Positions 46,195-56,477 of a stretch of 64,000 nucleotides of DNA are shown piece by piece (the stretch's first letter is position 1; every line of letters starts with the position of its first letter). The stretch is from positions 6,634,001 through 6,698,000 of the forward strand of contig NZ_JAZIFX010000001.1 in NCBI RefSeq assembly GCF_036634175.1, in the 5' to 3' direction. Source of the stretch: Streptomyces sp. P9-A2. Its GTDB lineage: Bacteria > Actinomycetota > Actinomycetes > Streptomycetales > Streptomycetaceae. The translations under genes were made by a program, and so were the position numbers. The notes under the pieces are model-generated. The model was not told where the DNA came from. It searched no databases and worked only from the letters and a program-made list of their open reading frames with translations.

Positions 46195-47670
46195 TCAGGA
46201 CGTACGCGGCGACGGCCGGCCCGCCGTGGCACGGATCTTCGCGGTGGCCTTGCGGGCCGCCACCAGCACCGGGTCCCAGGTGGGGGAGAACGGCGGGGCG
46301 TAGCCCAGGTCCAGCATCGTCATCTGCTCCACGGTCATCCCGGCGGTGAGGGCGACCGCCGCGATGTCGACGCGCTTGCCCGCGCCCTCCCGGCCGACGA
46401 TCTGGACCCCGAGCAGGCGTCCCGTGCGCAGTTCGGCGAGCATCTTCACCGTCATGGGCGAGGCGTTCGGGTAGTAGCCCGCGCGGCTGGTCGACTCGAT
46501 GGTGACCGTCTCGAACCGCAGTCCCGCGCGGTGGGCGTCCTTCTCCCGCAGACCGGTGCGTGCGATCTCCAAGTCGCAGACCTTGCTGACCGCCGTGCCG
46601 ACCACGCCGGGGAAGGTGGCGTAGTCGCCGCCGACGTTCGAGCCGATGATCTGGCCGTGCTTGTTGGCGTGCGTGCCGAGCGCGATGTGCCGCTCCTGCC
46701 CGGAGACCAGGTCGAGCACCTCCACGCAGTCGCCGCCGGCCCAGATGTTCTCGTACCCGCGGACCCGCATCGACCGGTCGGTGAGCAGTCCGCCGTGCTC
46801 CCCCAGGGGCAGTCCCGCCGCCCGCGCGAGAGCCGTTTCGGGCCGTACCCCGATGCCGAGCACCACCACGTCCGCCGGGTACTCGGCGTCCGGTGTGGCC
46901 ACGGCCCGGACCCTGCCGTCGTCCCCGGTGAGCAGTCCGGTGACCCCGGCGTCGTTCACCATGGTGATGCCCAGGCCCTCCATCGCCTTGTGCACCAGGC
47001 GTCCCATGTCCGGGTCGAGGGTCGCCATGGGTTCCCGGCCGCGGTTGACGACGGTCACCTCGTAGCCGCGTTTGATCATCGCCTCGGCCATCTCCACGCC
47101 GATGTACCCCGCCCCGACCACCACCGCGCGGCGGCCGGTCGTGCGCGCCAGCGTGTCGAGCAGGGCCTGACCGTCCTCCAGGGTCTGCACCCCGTGCACA
47201 CCGTCGGCGTCCATGCCGGGCAGTTCCGGGCGGACCGGCCGTGCGCCGGTCGCGATCACGAGCTTGTCGTACGACGTCCAGGACTCGGTGCCGGACTCGA
47301 GGTCCCGCGCGCGCACCCGTCCCCGGCCGGGGTCGATCTCCGTGACCTCGGTGCGCATCCGCAGGCCGATGCCCCGCGCGCGGTGCTCCTCGGGCGTGCG
47401 GGCGATCAGCTCGTCGCGTCCGGCGACGTCACCGGCCACCCAGTAGGGGATGCCGCAGGCCGAGAAGGACGTGAAGCGCCCGCGCTCGAACGCCACGATC
47501 TCCAGCTCGTCCGGCCCCTTCAACCGGCGCGCCTGCGACGCCGCGGACATCCCCGCGGCGTCGCCGCCGATCACCACCAGGCGTTCCGGTTTTTTCGCGG
47601 CCGGGCCCGCGCTGCCGCCCGTACCCGTACCCGCGTCCGTGCTCGTCCCTGTGCTGGTGCTCGTGGTCAT
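46195..47670 (-). CDS. CoA-disulfide reductase-like FAD/NAD(P) oxidoreductase
   Basis: 491 residues. After a Thr/Ser/Gly-rich N-terminal tail, LVVIGGDAAGMSAASQARRL binds FAD, and FTSFSACGIPYWVAGDV carries the single redox Cys typical of CoA-disulfide reductase and NADH oxidase/peroxidase. AVVVGAGYIGVEMAEAM binds NAD(P)H, IWAGGDCVEV closes the FAD site, and a dimerisation domain follows (RAGYYPNASPMTVKMLAELRTGRLLGVQIVG in parts). Likely role: thiol/disulfide redox balance in the cytoplasm. It looks intact and belongs to the core chromosome. Confidence 0.83.
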   Translation of the reverse strand: MTTSTSTGTSTDAGTGTGGSAGPAAKKPERLVVIGGDAAGMSAASQARRLKGPDELEIVAFERGRFTSFSACGIPYWVAGDVAGRDELIARTPEEHRARGIGLRMRTEVTEIDPGRGRVRARDLESGTESWTSYDKLVIATGARPVRPELPGMDADGVHGVQTLEDGQALLDTLARTTGRRAVVVGAGYIGVEMAEAMIKRGYEVTVVNRGREPMATLDPDMGRLVHKAMEGLGITMVNDAGVTGLLTGDDGRVRAVATPDAEYPADVVVLGIGVRPETALARAAGLPLGEHGGLLTDRSMRVRGYENIWAGGDCVEVLDLVSGQERHIALGTHANKHGQIIGSNVGGDYATFPGVVGTAVSKVCDLEIARTGLREKDAHRAGLRFETVTIESTSRAGYYPNASPMTVKMLAELRTGRLLGVQIVGREGAGKRVDIAAVALTAGMTVEQMTMLDLGYAPPFSPTWDPVLVAARKATAKIRATAGRPSPRTS

Positions 47671-47692
47671 ACGACCACGCTACGGGGACCGG

Positions 47693-48763
47693 TCACTTCG
47701 TATCGGGCCCCGGGGCCTCCTCGGGGGTCTCGTCCGGAGTCCGGGCCGTCGTACGCGCGGTCGAGGGCCGGGCCGCGGGAACGGGAGGGGATGCGGGAAC
47801 GGGAGGGGAAGCGGGCGCCGGCTGTGCGCGGCGGGTCAGCCCGGGGCGTACGGCCTTCAGCCACAGCAGTGCGAGCAGGGCCGCCAGAGCCGCGAACGGC
47901 AGCGCCGCGCCGATCGCCACCGCCAGCCAGCGCAACATGGTCACGAACGCGTCCCAGCCGCCCGCGAGCGCGTCCAGGAACCCCGGGTCGTCGTCCTTGG
48001 TGCTCCGCTCCACCTGCGCCTCGGACAGGGTCAGGGTGACGGTGGCCAGACTGGCGCGGTCCTTCAGGGACGCCTGCCGGGAGAGCAGGGATTCCAGGTC
48101 GGCCTGGCGGGTGCTGAGTTCGCCCTCCAGGGTGACCACGTCGCTGAGCCGGGTGGCCTGGTCCATCAGCTCGCGGATCCGGACCACGCTGGCCCGCTGC
48201 GTCTTGATCCGGCTCTCGACGTCGACGACCTGGTCGGTGACGTCCTCCGCCTTCGCGCTGCGTTCGACGAGTTTGCCGGAGCCCTCGAGGTCCGCGAGCA
48301 CCTTGTCGTACTTATCGACGGGCACGCGCAGCACCACGCGCGTGAGCTCGTGTCCCTCCTCGTCCTGACGGGTGTTCTCGTCGCCGACGTAGCCGCCCGC
48401 GTTCTCGGTGGTCGTGCGCGCCTCGGCCAGCGCCGTCGGCGCGTCCTTCACCCGCACGGTCAGCGAGACGGTGCGGATGATGTGGCTCGTGGCGGTGCCC
48501 CTGTCCGCGGGCGGCGCCGTCGCCGGCGAGTCGTCCGGCGAGCCGTCTGCCGAGCTGCCGGCGGCCTCGTCCCGCGCCGCCCCTCCCTTCGCCCCTTCCT
48601 CGGTGCCCCCCTGGGCGTCGGCCGGCGCGACGGCGGCCTTGTCGGCGGAGGCGCTGGAGCCGCCGCTCTCGCCCGCGCCGCTGCATCCGGCCAGGGCGAG
48701 GGCCGTGGCCAGTAGTAGGCCCGTCATGGCGTGTGCCGGCCGTGCGGATCGTCGTGTGCGCAT
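47693..48763 (-). CDS. DUF4349-domain lipoprotein
   Basis: 356 residues from the ATG at 48761-48763; a start at 48853 would bury the signal. MTGLLLATALALAGCSG is a lipoprotein signal with its lipobox Cys. An acidic Ser/Gly linker leads to the DUF4349 domain (IIRTVSLTVRVKDAPTALAEAR, GGYVGDENTRQDEEG, RVPVDKYDKVLADLEGSGKLVERS). A coiled coil (VESRIKTQRASVVRIRELM through LESLLSRQ) and a C-terminal membrane helix (WLAVAIGAALPFAALAALLALLWL) follow. The protein would sit in the envelope; the function is unknown. Confidence 0.8.
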   Translation of the reverse strand: MRTRRSARPAHAMTGLLLATALALAGCSGAGESGGSSASADKAAVAPADAQGGTEEGAKGGAARDEAAGSSADGSPDDSPATAPPADRGTATSHIIRTVSLTVRVKDAPTALAEARTTTENAGGYVGDENTRQDEEGHELTRVVLRVPVDKYDKVLADLEGSGKLVERSAKAEDVTDQVVDVESRIKTQRASVVRIRELMDQATRLSDVVTLEGELSTRQADLESLLSRQASLKDRASLATVTLTLSEAQVERSTKDDDPGFLDALAGGWDAFVTMLRWLAVAIGAALPFAALAALLALLWLKAVRPGLTRRAQPAPASPPVPASPPVPAARPSTARTTARTPDETPEEAPGPDTK

Positions 48764-48919
48764 GCGGGTTCCCCCCGGGTTCGTGACCAATGACGTTCCT
48801 TCGACGCCGGAGGACGGTGGAACGATGGCGCGGAATGGTCCCGAAGAGGTCACGTTAGGGACTCGGGAGGGCCGTATGGCCCTGGTGGGACCGCCGACGG
48901 CATCTGAGAGGGTGGAGTC

Positions 48920-50350
48920 ATGAGCGGATCACACACGGGTGCGGGGCAGCGGGTCGTCGTCGTGGGGGCCGGCATCGCCGGACTGGCCGCGGCGCACCGG
49001 CTGCTCGGGCGCGGGGTGCGGGTGACCGTGCTGGAGGCCTCGGACCGGGTCGGCGGCAAGCTGCTGCCCGGCGAGATCGCGGGCGCGCGCGTGGACCTGG
49101 GCGCCGAGTCGATGCTGGCCCGCCGCCCGGAGGCGGTGGCCCTCGCCCGCGAGGTGGGCCTCACCGACCGGCTGCAGCCCCCGGCCACCGCGACCGCGTC
49201 GCTGTGGACCCGCGGCGCCCTGCGCCCCATGCCCAAGGGGCACGTCATGGGCGTCCCCGGCACCGCCGCCGCCCTGGCCGGGGTGCTCTCCGACGAGGGC
49301 CTCGCCCGGATCGGACAGGACGCCGAGCTGCCCCGTACCGAGGTCGGCGACGACATCGCCGTCGGCGCGTACGTGGCGGCCCGGCTCGGCCGCGAGGTCG
49401 TCGACCGGCTGGTCGAGCCCCTGCTGGGCGGGGTGTACGCGGGCGACGCGTACCGCATCTCGATGCGCTCCGCCGTCCCCCAGTTGTTCCGGGCCGCGCG
49501 CACGCACACCTCCCTGACCGAGGGCGTCCGCGAGATCCAGGCCGGGGCCGCCACCGCACAGCAGACCGGACCGGTGTTCATGGGCATCCAGGGCGGCGTG
49601 GGCACCCTTCCGCTCGCCGTCGCCGAGTCGGTGCGGGCCCGGGGCGGGGAGATCCGCACCGGCGCCCCGGTCACCGAACTGCGCCGGGAGCCGGCCGGCG
49701 GCTGGCGGGTCGTCACCGGAGAACGGGAGCTGTACGCCGACGCGGTCGTCGTCGCCGTGCCCGCCCCGGCCGCCGCTCGGCTGCTGCGCGCCGAGGCGCC
49801 CGGCGCCGCCGCCGAGCTGGCCGGCGTCGAGTACGCCTCCATGGCGCTCATCACGCTCGCCTACCGCCGCGCGGAGACCGATCTCCCCGCGGGCAGCGGA
49901 TTCCTGGTGCCGCCGGTCGACGGCCGCACCATCAAGGCGGCCACCTTCGCCTCACGCAAATGGGGCTGGATCGACGAGGAGAACCCGGACCTCACCATCC
50001 TGCGCACCTCCGTCGGCCGGCACGGCGAGACGGAGATCCTCGACCGCGACGACGCCGGCCTCGTGGAGGTCTCCCGGCAGGACCTGAAGGCCGCCACCGG
50101 CCTGGACGCCACCCCGGTCGCCACCCGCGTCACCCGCTGGCAGGACGGCCTGCCCCAGTACCCCGTCGGCCACCACGCGCGCGTGGCCCGCGTCCGCGAG
50201 CACCTCGCCGCCCTCCCGGGTCTGGCCGTGTGCGGCGCGGCCTACGACGGCGTCGGTATCCCCGCGTGCATCGCGAGCGCGTACGACGCCGCCGACCAGA
50301 TCCACGGTGACGTCCCGCACGACGTGCGGGACGTCACCGCCACCCGGTGA
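48920..50350 (+). CDS. hemG: Coproporphyrinogen/protoporphyrinogen oxidase
   Basis: 476 residues; ATG at 48920 behind ggtggag. [28 protein letters not shown] with DRVGGKL is the FAD-binding amino-oxidase start; [47 protein letters not shown] and [19 protein letters not shown] match the HemY/HemG oxidase family. In actinobacteria it oxidises coproporphyrinogen III to coproporphyrin III (CgoX step of the coproheme pathway), consistent with hemQ 34 bp downstream in the same direction. The two genes form an operon ended by the stem-loop at 51134. Confidence 0.9.
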   Translation: MSGSHTGAGQRVVVVGAGIAGLAAAHRLLGRGVRVTVLEASDRVGGKLLPGEIAGARVDLGAESMLARRPEAVALAREVGLTDRLQPPATATASLWTRGALRPMPKGHVMGVPGTAAALAGVLSDEGLARIGQDAELPRTEVGDDIAVGAYVAARLGREVVDRLVEPLLGGVYAGDAYRISMRSAVPQLFRAARTHTSLTEGVREIQAGAATAQQTGPVFMGIQGGVGTLPLAVAESVRARGGEIRTGAPVTELRREPAGGWRVVTGERELYADAVVVAVPAPAAARLLRAEAPGAAAELAGVEYASMALITLAYRRAETDLPAGSGFLVPPVDGRTIKAATFASRKWGWIDEENPDLTILRTSVGRHGETEILDRDDAGLVEVSRQDLKAATGLDATPVATRVTRWQDGLPQYPVGHHARVARVREHLAALPGLAVCGAAYDGVGIPACIASAYDAADQIHGDVPHDVRDVTATR

Positions 50351-50384
50351 AAACCCTCTACGGAGGAGCAGGAGAATAAGGGAC

Positions 50385-51116
50385 ATGAGCGACGACGCCA
50401 CCACCCCCGCACCCGACCGGATCCCGAACAAGGGCAAGCTGGCCAAGGACCTGAACGAGGTCATCCGCTACACCCTCTGGTCCGTCTTCAAGCTGAAGGA
50501 CGTGCTGCCCGAGGACCGCGCCGGGTACGCCGACGAGGTCCAGGAGCTGTTCGACCAGCTCGCCGCCAAGGACGTCACCGTTCGCGGCACGTACGACGTC
50601 TCCGGTCTGCGCGCCGACGCCGACCTGATGATCTGGTGGCACGCGGAGAGCAGCGACCAGCTCCAGGAGGCTTATAACCTCTTCCGCCGCACCAGGCTGG
50701 GCCGGGCCCTCGAGCCGGTGTGGTCGAACATGGCGCTGCACCGGCCCGCCGAGTTCAACCGCTCGCACATCCCGGCGTTCCTCGCCGACGAGGAGCCCCG
50801 CGCGTACGTGAGCGTGTACCCCTTCGTGCGCTCCTACGACTGGTACCTGCTGCCCGACGAGGACCGCCGCCGCATGCTCGCCGACCACGGCAAGATGGCC
50901 CGCGGCTTCCCCGACGTGCGCGCCAACACGGTCCCCTCGTTCTCGCTCGGCGACTACGAGTGGGTCCTCGCCTTCGAGGCCGACGAGCTGTACCGCATCG
51001 TCGACCTCATGCGGCACCTGCGCGGCTCCGAGGCGCGGATGCACGTCCGTGAGGAGATCCCGTTCTACACGGGCCGCCGCAAGGACATCGCGGAACTCGT
51101 CGCGGGCCTCGCCTGA
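50385..51116 (+). CDS. hemQ: Coproheme decarboxylase (HemQ/ChdC)
   Basis: 243 residues from the ATG at 50385, with ggaggagcaggag upstream. The chlorite-dismutase-fold family shows [66 protein letters not shown] (with the radical-forming Tyr), [32 protein letters not shown] (with the proximal His region) and [13 protein letters not shown], each quoted in part. It decarboxylates coproheme to heme b with peroxide. Its position after hemG is the usual actinobacterial heme order. Confidence 0.93.
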   Translation: MSDDATTPAPDRIPNKGKLAKDLNEVIRYTLWSVFKLKDVLPEDRAGYADEVQELFDQLAAKDVTVRGTYDVSGLRADADLMIWWHAESSDQLQEAYNLFRRTRLGRALEPVWSNMALHRPAEFNRSHIPAFLADEEPRAYVSVYPFVRSYDWYLLPDEDRRRMLADHGKMARGFPDVRANTVPSFSLGDYEWVLAFEADELYRIVDLMRHLRGSEARMHVREEIPFYTGRRKDIAELVAGLA

Positions 51117-51133
51117 GCGAGTGTGACGGTGAC

Positions 51134-51166
51134 CGGGCCCGCCTGTTCTCGAACGGGGCGGGCCCG
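51134..51166 (+). terminator. Stem-loop terminator after hemQ
   Basis: A 10-bp perfect stem (cgggcccgcc at 51134-51143, ggcgggcccg at 51157-51166) with a 13-nt loop, starting 17 bp after the hemQ stop. There is no U-tract. Placement and symmetry support transcription termination. Confidence 0.7.
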
Positions 51167-51488
51167 ATCAGGATCGACCAGGCCTGATCAGGTCTGGTCG
51201 AGCCTGATCTGGTCGAGTTCGATCAGGCAGTCGGCCGGGCGGGCGCCGCCTTCCCTGCCGACGCGACCGCACGCGCTTCCGGCTCCGGGCGGCGGTGGCA
51301 TCCGGTGCGGCGGTGGAGCTGCCGGCCGGCGCGACGGCCAGGATAGTGAGCAGCAAGGACCCGGCGGCCGCGTGGACGACGGCAGTTCTCGTCGTGTTCC
51401 CCCGGTGCACGGCGACCGAGGCGGTCGACCCGAGGGATGCTTCGTCCGGCGGGCGGGGCGGGGCAAGCACCGTCGGCGGGTGTCGCCG
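51167..51488. other. Spacer with degenerate CCTGATC repeats
   Basis: The first 75 bp contain several near-repeats of a gcctgatcaggt/ggtcgag theme, including the palindrome gcctgatcaggt. They could be part of a complex terminator or a slippage-prone stretch. The remainder shows no gene on either strand. Confidence 0.4.
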
Positions 51489-52385
51489 TCAGTGCTCCCG
51501 TGCGCCCCCGCAACCGGGGTCGGAACCGGGGTCGCCCTCCGTGCGGTGACGGCCGGAGGCGTCGCCCGGACGGTGCCCCGGAGCGTGACCCGGGCGGTGT
51601 TCGCGGTGCTCGTGGTGCGCGAAGGCCGCACGCAGATCCGGCTCGCCGACCGCGCGGATGCCGTGCACGGCCACCGACGTGAGGTACGTACGGTCGTCGC
51701 CGGCGGCGGTGACGCGCGCTCCGGCCCTGGGCAGGGGGCCCAGCAGACGCCGACCGGCCGGAGAGGCCCACAGGGCGTACGGGGGGACCTCTATCCGCGC
51801 GATGACCAGGCAGCTCAGGGTCAGCGTCAGCGGCAGTGCGAACCACAGGGCGACCAGATGGCGCGGCAGGTACGACGCGGCCGGCAACAGCAGCGCGGTG
51901 GCGCCCAGTCCGGCCACGGCCAGCGCGGCGATCCGTACCCGCCGTGTGCCGTCGGTGATCGTCGTGGCCGCGCCGTCGGGCACGGCCAGCCCGGCCCGCT
52001 CCAGCCGGTCGGCGAGGCCGCGCACCGCGTCCGTCGCCGCCGCGGCGGCCCGCACCGGGGCGATGGGGGACTGGCCCTCCGGCCCGATGACCCCTATCAC
52101 CGACCGCTCCATGTCGTCCCGCCCGAGCGGATCGACCACGGTCGCCCAGCCGGTGCGGGCCAGCAGCAGCCGGTGCTGACGCGCCATCGCGACCAGGGTG
52201 ACATCCGCGACCCGCCGAGGGCCGCCGGACAGGAACGCCGTCTCGTACAGCGTCAGATCATGCCCCCCGCCATCGGCCGTACCCACGTCGTGGACGGCCG
52301 CCGCGCGGACGGCGGCCAGGCACAACCGTGTGCACGCGACGCCGGCGACAGCCCATGAGACGAGCAGGAGGAGCACCCAGAGCAT
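51489..52385 (-). CDS. TIGR04222-type membrane protein with His-rich tail
   Basis: 298 residues from the ATG at 52383-52385. One membrane helix at the N-terminus (LWVLLLLVSWAVAGVACTRL), a cytoplasmic region with ETAFLSGGPRRVADVTLVAMARQHRLLLAR (the TIGR04222 hallmark, read in parts), two further helices (IAALAVAGLGATALLLPAAS, LVALWFALPLTLTLSCLVIA) and a C-terminal region. Family members usually end in a low-complexity Cys/Gly-rich tail; here the tail is His/Gly-rich (HHEHREHRPGHAPGH) with one Cys in PGCGGAREH. It lies 166 bp downstream of the DUF692 gene, a pairing that suggests the tail could be modified. Confidence 0.72.
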   Translation of the reverse strand: MLWVLLLLVSWAVAGVACTRLCLAAVRAAAVHDVGTADGGGHDLTLYETAFLSGGPRRVADVTLVAMARQHRLLLARTGWATVVDPLGRDDMERSVIGVIGPEGQSPIAPVRAAAAATDAVRGLADRLERAGLAVPDGAATTITDGTRRVRIAALAVAGLGATALLLPAASYLPRHLVALWFALPLTLTLSCLVIARIEVPPYALWASPAGRRLLGPLPRAGARVTAAGDDRTYLTSVAVHGIRAVGEPDLRAAFAHHEHREHRPGHAPGHRPGDASGRHRTEGDPGSDPGCGGAREH

Positions 52386-52480
52386 GACTTGTTTGTAAAC
52401 GACACGGTCCCGGAAGCACCATGCCCTGTTCACCATCCGGACGGAGTGTTGTCTGCATGTGATGTTCCGTTTGACCGGCC

Positions 52481-52515
52481 AGGTGCCAGGTGCCGGGTGC
52501 CGGGTGCCGGGTGCC
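52481..52515. repeat. Five tandem 7-bp repeats
   Basis: Five units in a row: aggtgcc twice, then gggtgcc three times. They lie in the gap between the DUF692 stop and the TIGR04222 start, so length changes would alter the spacing of the two genes. Shallow consensus differences suggest recent slippage. Confidence 0.75.
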
Positions 52516-52551
52516 GGAGACGGGCCCCGTTCCGACGCGCGTGCTCCGGCC

Positions 52552-53913
<1,362 letters not shown>

Positions 53914-54093
53914 GTGCTCTCCCCCTCCTCCACCGGCCACCTTGTCGGCCCCCGCCGGACGCCCGTGCGGACGTGACGGGGGTATGACCCCGAACGACGC
54001 CTCCGAACCCGGCCCGGGTCGCCTTCAGAGGAACATTTGAGCTTCACGCGGTCCGGCGGAGGGCGCCGTGCGGCGATGACTGGTACTCCGGCC

Positions 54094-54156
54094 AACTGTG
54101 TCGACCCCTTGACACAGTTCATTCCCCTAAGCGATTGTGTCAATTGGTTGATACAC
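54094..54156. promoter_or_regulatory. Tandem operators for the GntR (YtrA-type) regulator
   Basis: Two inverted repeats precede the membrane-protein gene: aactgtgtc (54094-54102) with its exact complement gacacagtt (54111-54119), and gtgtcaattggttgatacac (54137-54156), nearly palindromic. Both share the GTGTC half-site. YtrA-type GntR proteins often bind such sites upstream of their own operon, and the regulator is the second gene here. Confidence 0.6.
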
Positions 54157-54180
54157 CTTGCGAGAGGGGGAGACGCCGGC

Positions 54181-54939
54181 ATGTCTGCTGCCGCGGGAAA
54201 GGAAGTCACGTGGCGGGAAGGGCTCGAGACTCCCGTGCGATGGGCCGGTGCGGCGACCGGTGTGGCTGTCAACGCGCTGGTCTCCTACAGTCCTGAGCCC
54301 GATGTGGATCTGCTGTACGGGTTTTCCGTCTTCGGCCTGTTCGTCATGCTCGGCGTGTACGCATCCGATGTGATCGCCCGTCCGAGTCAGGGCTGGGTAC
54401 GAGTGGCTGATGTGACACCGCGCCGAATCCGGGACCACGCCCCCCGTGCCCTGACCGCTGCGTTGATGGGGCAGGCCGTCGTCTTGACCGGCCTCCTGAT
54501 CGTCGCGGCCGCGACGGCCTCGACGGATGCTGACGGCCGCGCACGCCGTGCTGTGGTGGTCACCTGCCCGGCGGGTACGCAACTGCTCTCGCCCTGGCCC
54601 GGCCCGTACTACGCCTGGCCGATTCTCGGTGGTCTCACCGTCGGTACCGTTGCCTGCGCGGTGCTCGTGCGCCGTATCACCGTGCAGTCCCGAAGTGACG
54701 ATCAACGCCGCGCCGGAGTCCGGGCGGCGATCGGTGCCTGGGGAATGGTGGTGAGCGCTCCTCTCTTCGCCGTCTCCTCGACGATGGGCGTCGTGGTGCT
54801 GAGCCTGTCCTGCGGGGGCGGGGTGAAGGACGCGGCTCTGTGGGGGCTGGCTCTCACCGCCCTCACCTCCGCCCTGACCGCGTGTCACTGCCTGTGCGTC
54901 CTGCTGCTGCCGCAGGCCTACGTCAAGGCTCGGCCGTGA
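54181..54939 (+). CDS. Six-helix hypothetical membrane protein
   Basis: 252 residues from the ATG at 54181 (gagaggggg about 12 bp upstream); an upstream TTG would run through the operators. About six hydrophobic segments are seen, e.g. LLYGFSVFGLFVMLGVYASDVIA, ALMGQAVVLTGLLIVAAATA, PILGGLTVGTVACAVLV, VVSAPLFAVSSTMGVVVLSL and LALTALTSALTACHCLCVLLL, each quoted in part. No transporter family is recognised. GTGA overlap with the GntR gene shows a two-gene operon controlled by that regulator, a layout common for envelope-stress or ABC-linked membrane proteins. Confidence 0.7.
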   Translation: MSAAAGKEVTWREGLETPVRWAGAATGVAVNALVSYSPEPDVDLLYGFSVFGLFVMLGVYASDVIARPSQGWVRVADVTPRRIRDHAPRALTAALMGQAVVLTGLLIVAAATASTDADGRARRAVVVTCPAGTQLLSPWPGPYYAWPILGGLTVGTVACAVLVRRITVQSRSDDQRRAGVRAAIGAWGMVVSAPLFAVSSTMGVVVLSLSCGGGVKDAALWGLALTALTSALTACHCLCVLLLPQAYVKARP

Positions 54940-55319
54940 CACCGCAGGCCATCCGCGTGCATCACGCGTCCCCGGTCCCGCCCTACGAGCAAGTCCGCGC
55001 GCAGCTGGCCGATCTGATCTCCGTCGGCCGACTGCGTCAGGGAGACAGGTTGCCGTCCGTGCGCCAGCTGGCCTCCGACCTCGGGCTGGCCAACAACACC
55101 GTGGTCCGGGCCTACCGCGAACTGGAGAGCGCGGGCCTCGTCAGGACCCGCCGAGGTTCCGGTACCCAGGTCATCGCCCCGGCGGCCGCCACCGACAGCA
55201 AGGCGAGGCTCGCGGAACACGCACGCACATACGCGGCTGCCGCCGGACAGCTCGGTGCCTCGAACGAGGAGGCTCTGGCGGCCATCCGTCATGCCCTCGC
55301 GAGTCTCGACCCCCATTGA
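54936..55319 (+). CDS. GntR-family (YtrA subfamily) transcriptional regulator
   Basis: 127 residues from the GTG at 54936. The winged helix-turn-helix is clear: PPYEQVRAQLADLISVGRLRQGDRLPSVRQLASDLGLANNTVVRAYRELESAGLV, quoted by its ends PPYEQVRAQL and RAYRELESAGLV. The short C-terminal arm (about 40 residues) is the YtrA type, which lacks a large effector domain. It overlaps the upstream membrane protein gene and probably autoregulates through the tandem GTGTC operators at 54094-54156. Confidence 0.87.
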   Translation: MTPQAIRVHHASPVPPYEQVRAQLADLISVGRLRQGDRLPSVRQLASDLGLANNTVVRAYRELESAGLVRTRRGSGTQVIAPAAATDSKARLAEHARTYAAAAGQLGASNEEALAAIRHALASLDPH

Positions 55320-55427
55320 AGACGGCACAGACGGCCAAGACCCCCGTGGTCCTGAGGTCCCAGCCGTAGCGCGCCTGGTATACGGATGAGGTGGTATTGG
55401 CCATGGCCGAACCATGACAGTGCCCCC

Positions 55428-56186
55428 TCAGGGAAGAGGGGGGCAGGCTCCGCTCCCGCGCCGCAGCGACGGGTGGTCCGCCACCACCGTGCAGGAGCCG
55501 GGCGCGATCTCGGTGAAGCCCGCGTCGTGGACCGTGGGGAGGCCACTGGTCGTCAACCCGCCCCAGCGGGACGGATCCGCAGTGCGGACGGTGAGCGGGA
55601 AGCCGGCCTTCCGCCAGGCCGTGCGTTCCTCGTCCGACAGTTCCCACCAGGCCAGTTGGGCGCCGTGGCCCGCCTGGGCCATCGTCTTGCCGGCCGACAT
55701 GCCGAGGTCGGGGTTCAACCAGAGGACGGGGGCCGTGGGATCGGCCGGGGGCGGGGGCTCCGGATCGTCCAGGTCGGTGCCGGAGACCTGGAGACGGGCC
55801 AGGTCCTTGGGCCAGCCGTCCAGTGGGACGGGCGGGAAGACACGGACCTGTGCCGACATGCCGGTGACCGTGATGCCGGGCAGGGCCTCCGCGCGGCGCC
55901 ACTCCGCGCCGCGGGCCCTGCGTACCACCTTGCGGATGCGGGCGTCCTGCCAGTCGCGCATCACCCGCGCCCACTCGCCCTCGCCCACCGACCGCTCGTC
56001 CGCCAGGATCGTCAGCACCGCGCGGGCCGCCGTCTCCAGCGCGTCCGTGCGGGCCGGGGGCGCCGACTTCTCGATGCGCGCCACCAGGGGCAGCACGAAC
56101 TGGGGGGCCTCGTCGCGGGCGCCGGGCTCGGAGCGGAAGGGGCTCGCGGCGGCGGATGTCCGGTCAACGGTCTGATCGTTGTTCAC
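55428..56186 (-). CDS. Peptidyl-tRNA hydrolase 2 (PTH2) domain protein
   Basis: 252 residues. The C-terminal third carries the PTH2 signature LWLNPDLGMSAGKTMAQAGHGAQLAWWELSDEE (catalytic Lys and His region, quoted in parts as GMSAGKTMAQAGHGAQLAW) and the end TVVADHP. The N-terminal 140 residues (FVLPLVARIEKSAPPAR, AVLTILADERS) are specific to actinobacteria. PTH2 recycles peptidyl-tRNA by cutting the ester; in bacteria most do this with Pth1, so this protein may be auxiliary. It is a stand-alone gene. Confidence 0.72.
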   Translation of the reverse strand: MNNDQTVDRTSAAASPFRSEPGARDEAPQFVLPLVARIEKSAPPARTDALETAARAVLTILADERSVGEGEWARVMRDWQDARIRKVVRRARGAEWRRAEALPGITVTGMSAQVRVFPPVPLDGWPKDLARLQVSGTDLDDPEPPPPADPTAPVLWLNPDLGMSAGKTMAQAGHGAQLAWWELSDEERTAWRKAGFPLTVRTADPSRWGGLTTSGLPTVHDAGFTEIAPGSCTVVADHPSLRRGSGACPPLP

Positions 56187-56219
56187 CCCGACAGTCTGCC
56201 AAGCCGTGCCGCGCTTACG

Positions 56220-56429
56220 TCAGCCCGAGCAGGCCGTGCGCTGTGCCTCCTGCCACTCACAGGCCGGACACATGGTGATCCCCTTGTACGACTCCGGGTA
56301 CTCCGTGGGCTCCCGGCACAGCACGCACTCCGCGTACGGAGGTCCCTCGGCCCGGGGCGGCCCGGCCGGGTCGATCAGGCAGTAGTCCGTGTCGGTCCCG
56401 GTGTCGGTGTCGGTGTCGGTGTCGGTCAT
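56220..56429 (-). CDS. Small zinc-ribbon-like protein
   Basis: 69 residues. After an N-terminal Thr/Asp repeat (TDTDTDTDTGTDTD, encoded by a 6-bp gtgtcg-type repeat at 56397-56427) come two CxxC pairs, CVLCREPTEYPESYKGITMCPAC, quoted as CVLC and CPAC, fitting a zinc-binding ribbon. The function is unknown. It is 33 bp before the PTH2 start on the same strand, so the two may be co-transcribed. The repeat can vary in length without shifting the frame. Confidence 0.6.
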   Translation of the reverse strand: MTDTDTDTDTGTDTDYCLIDPAGPPRAEGPPYAECVLCREPTEYPESYKGITMCPACEWQEAQRTACSG

Positions 56430-56477
56430 GCCTCCAGGGTAGGACCGCGTCCGGCGGAGTGCCGGGGCCCGGTTCCG

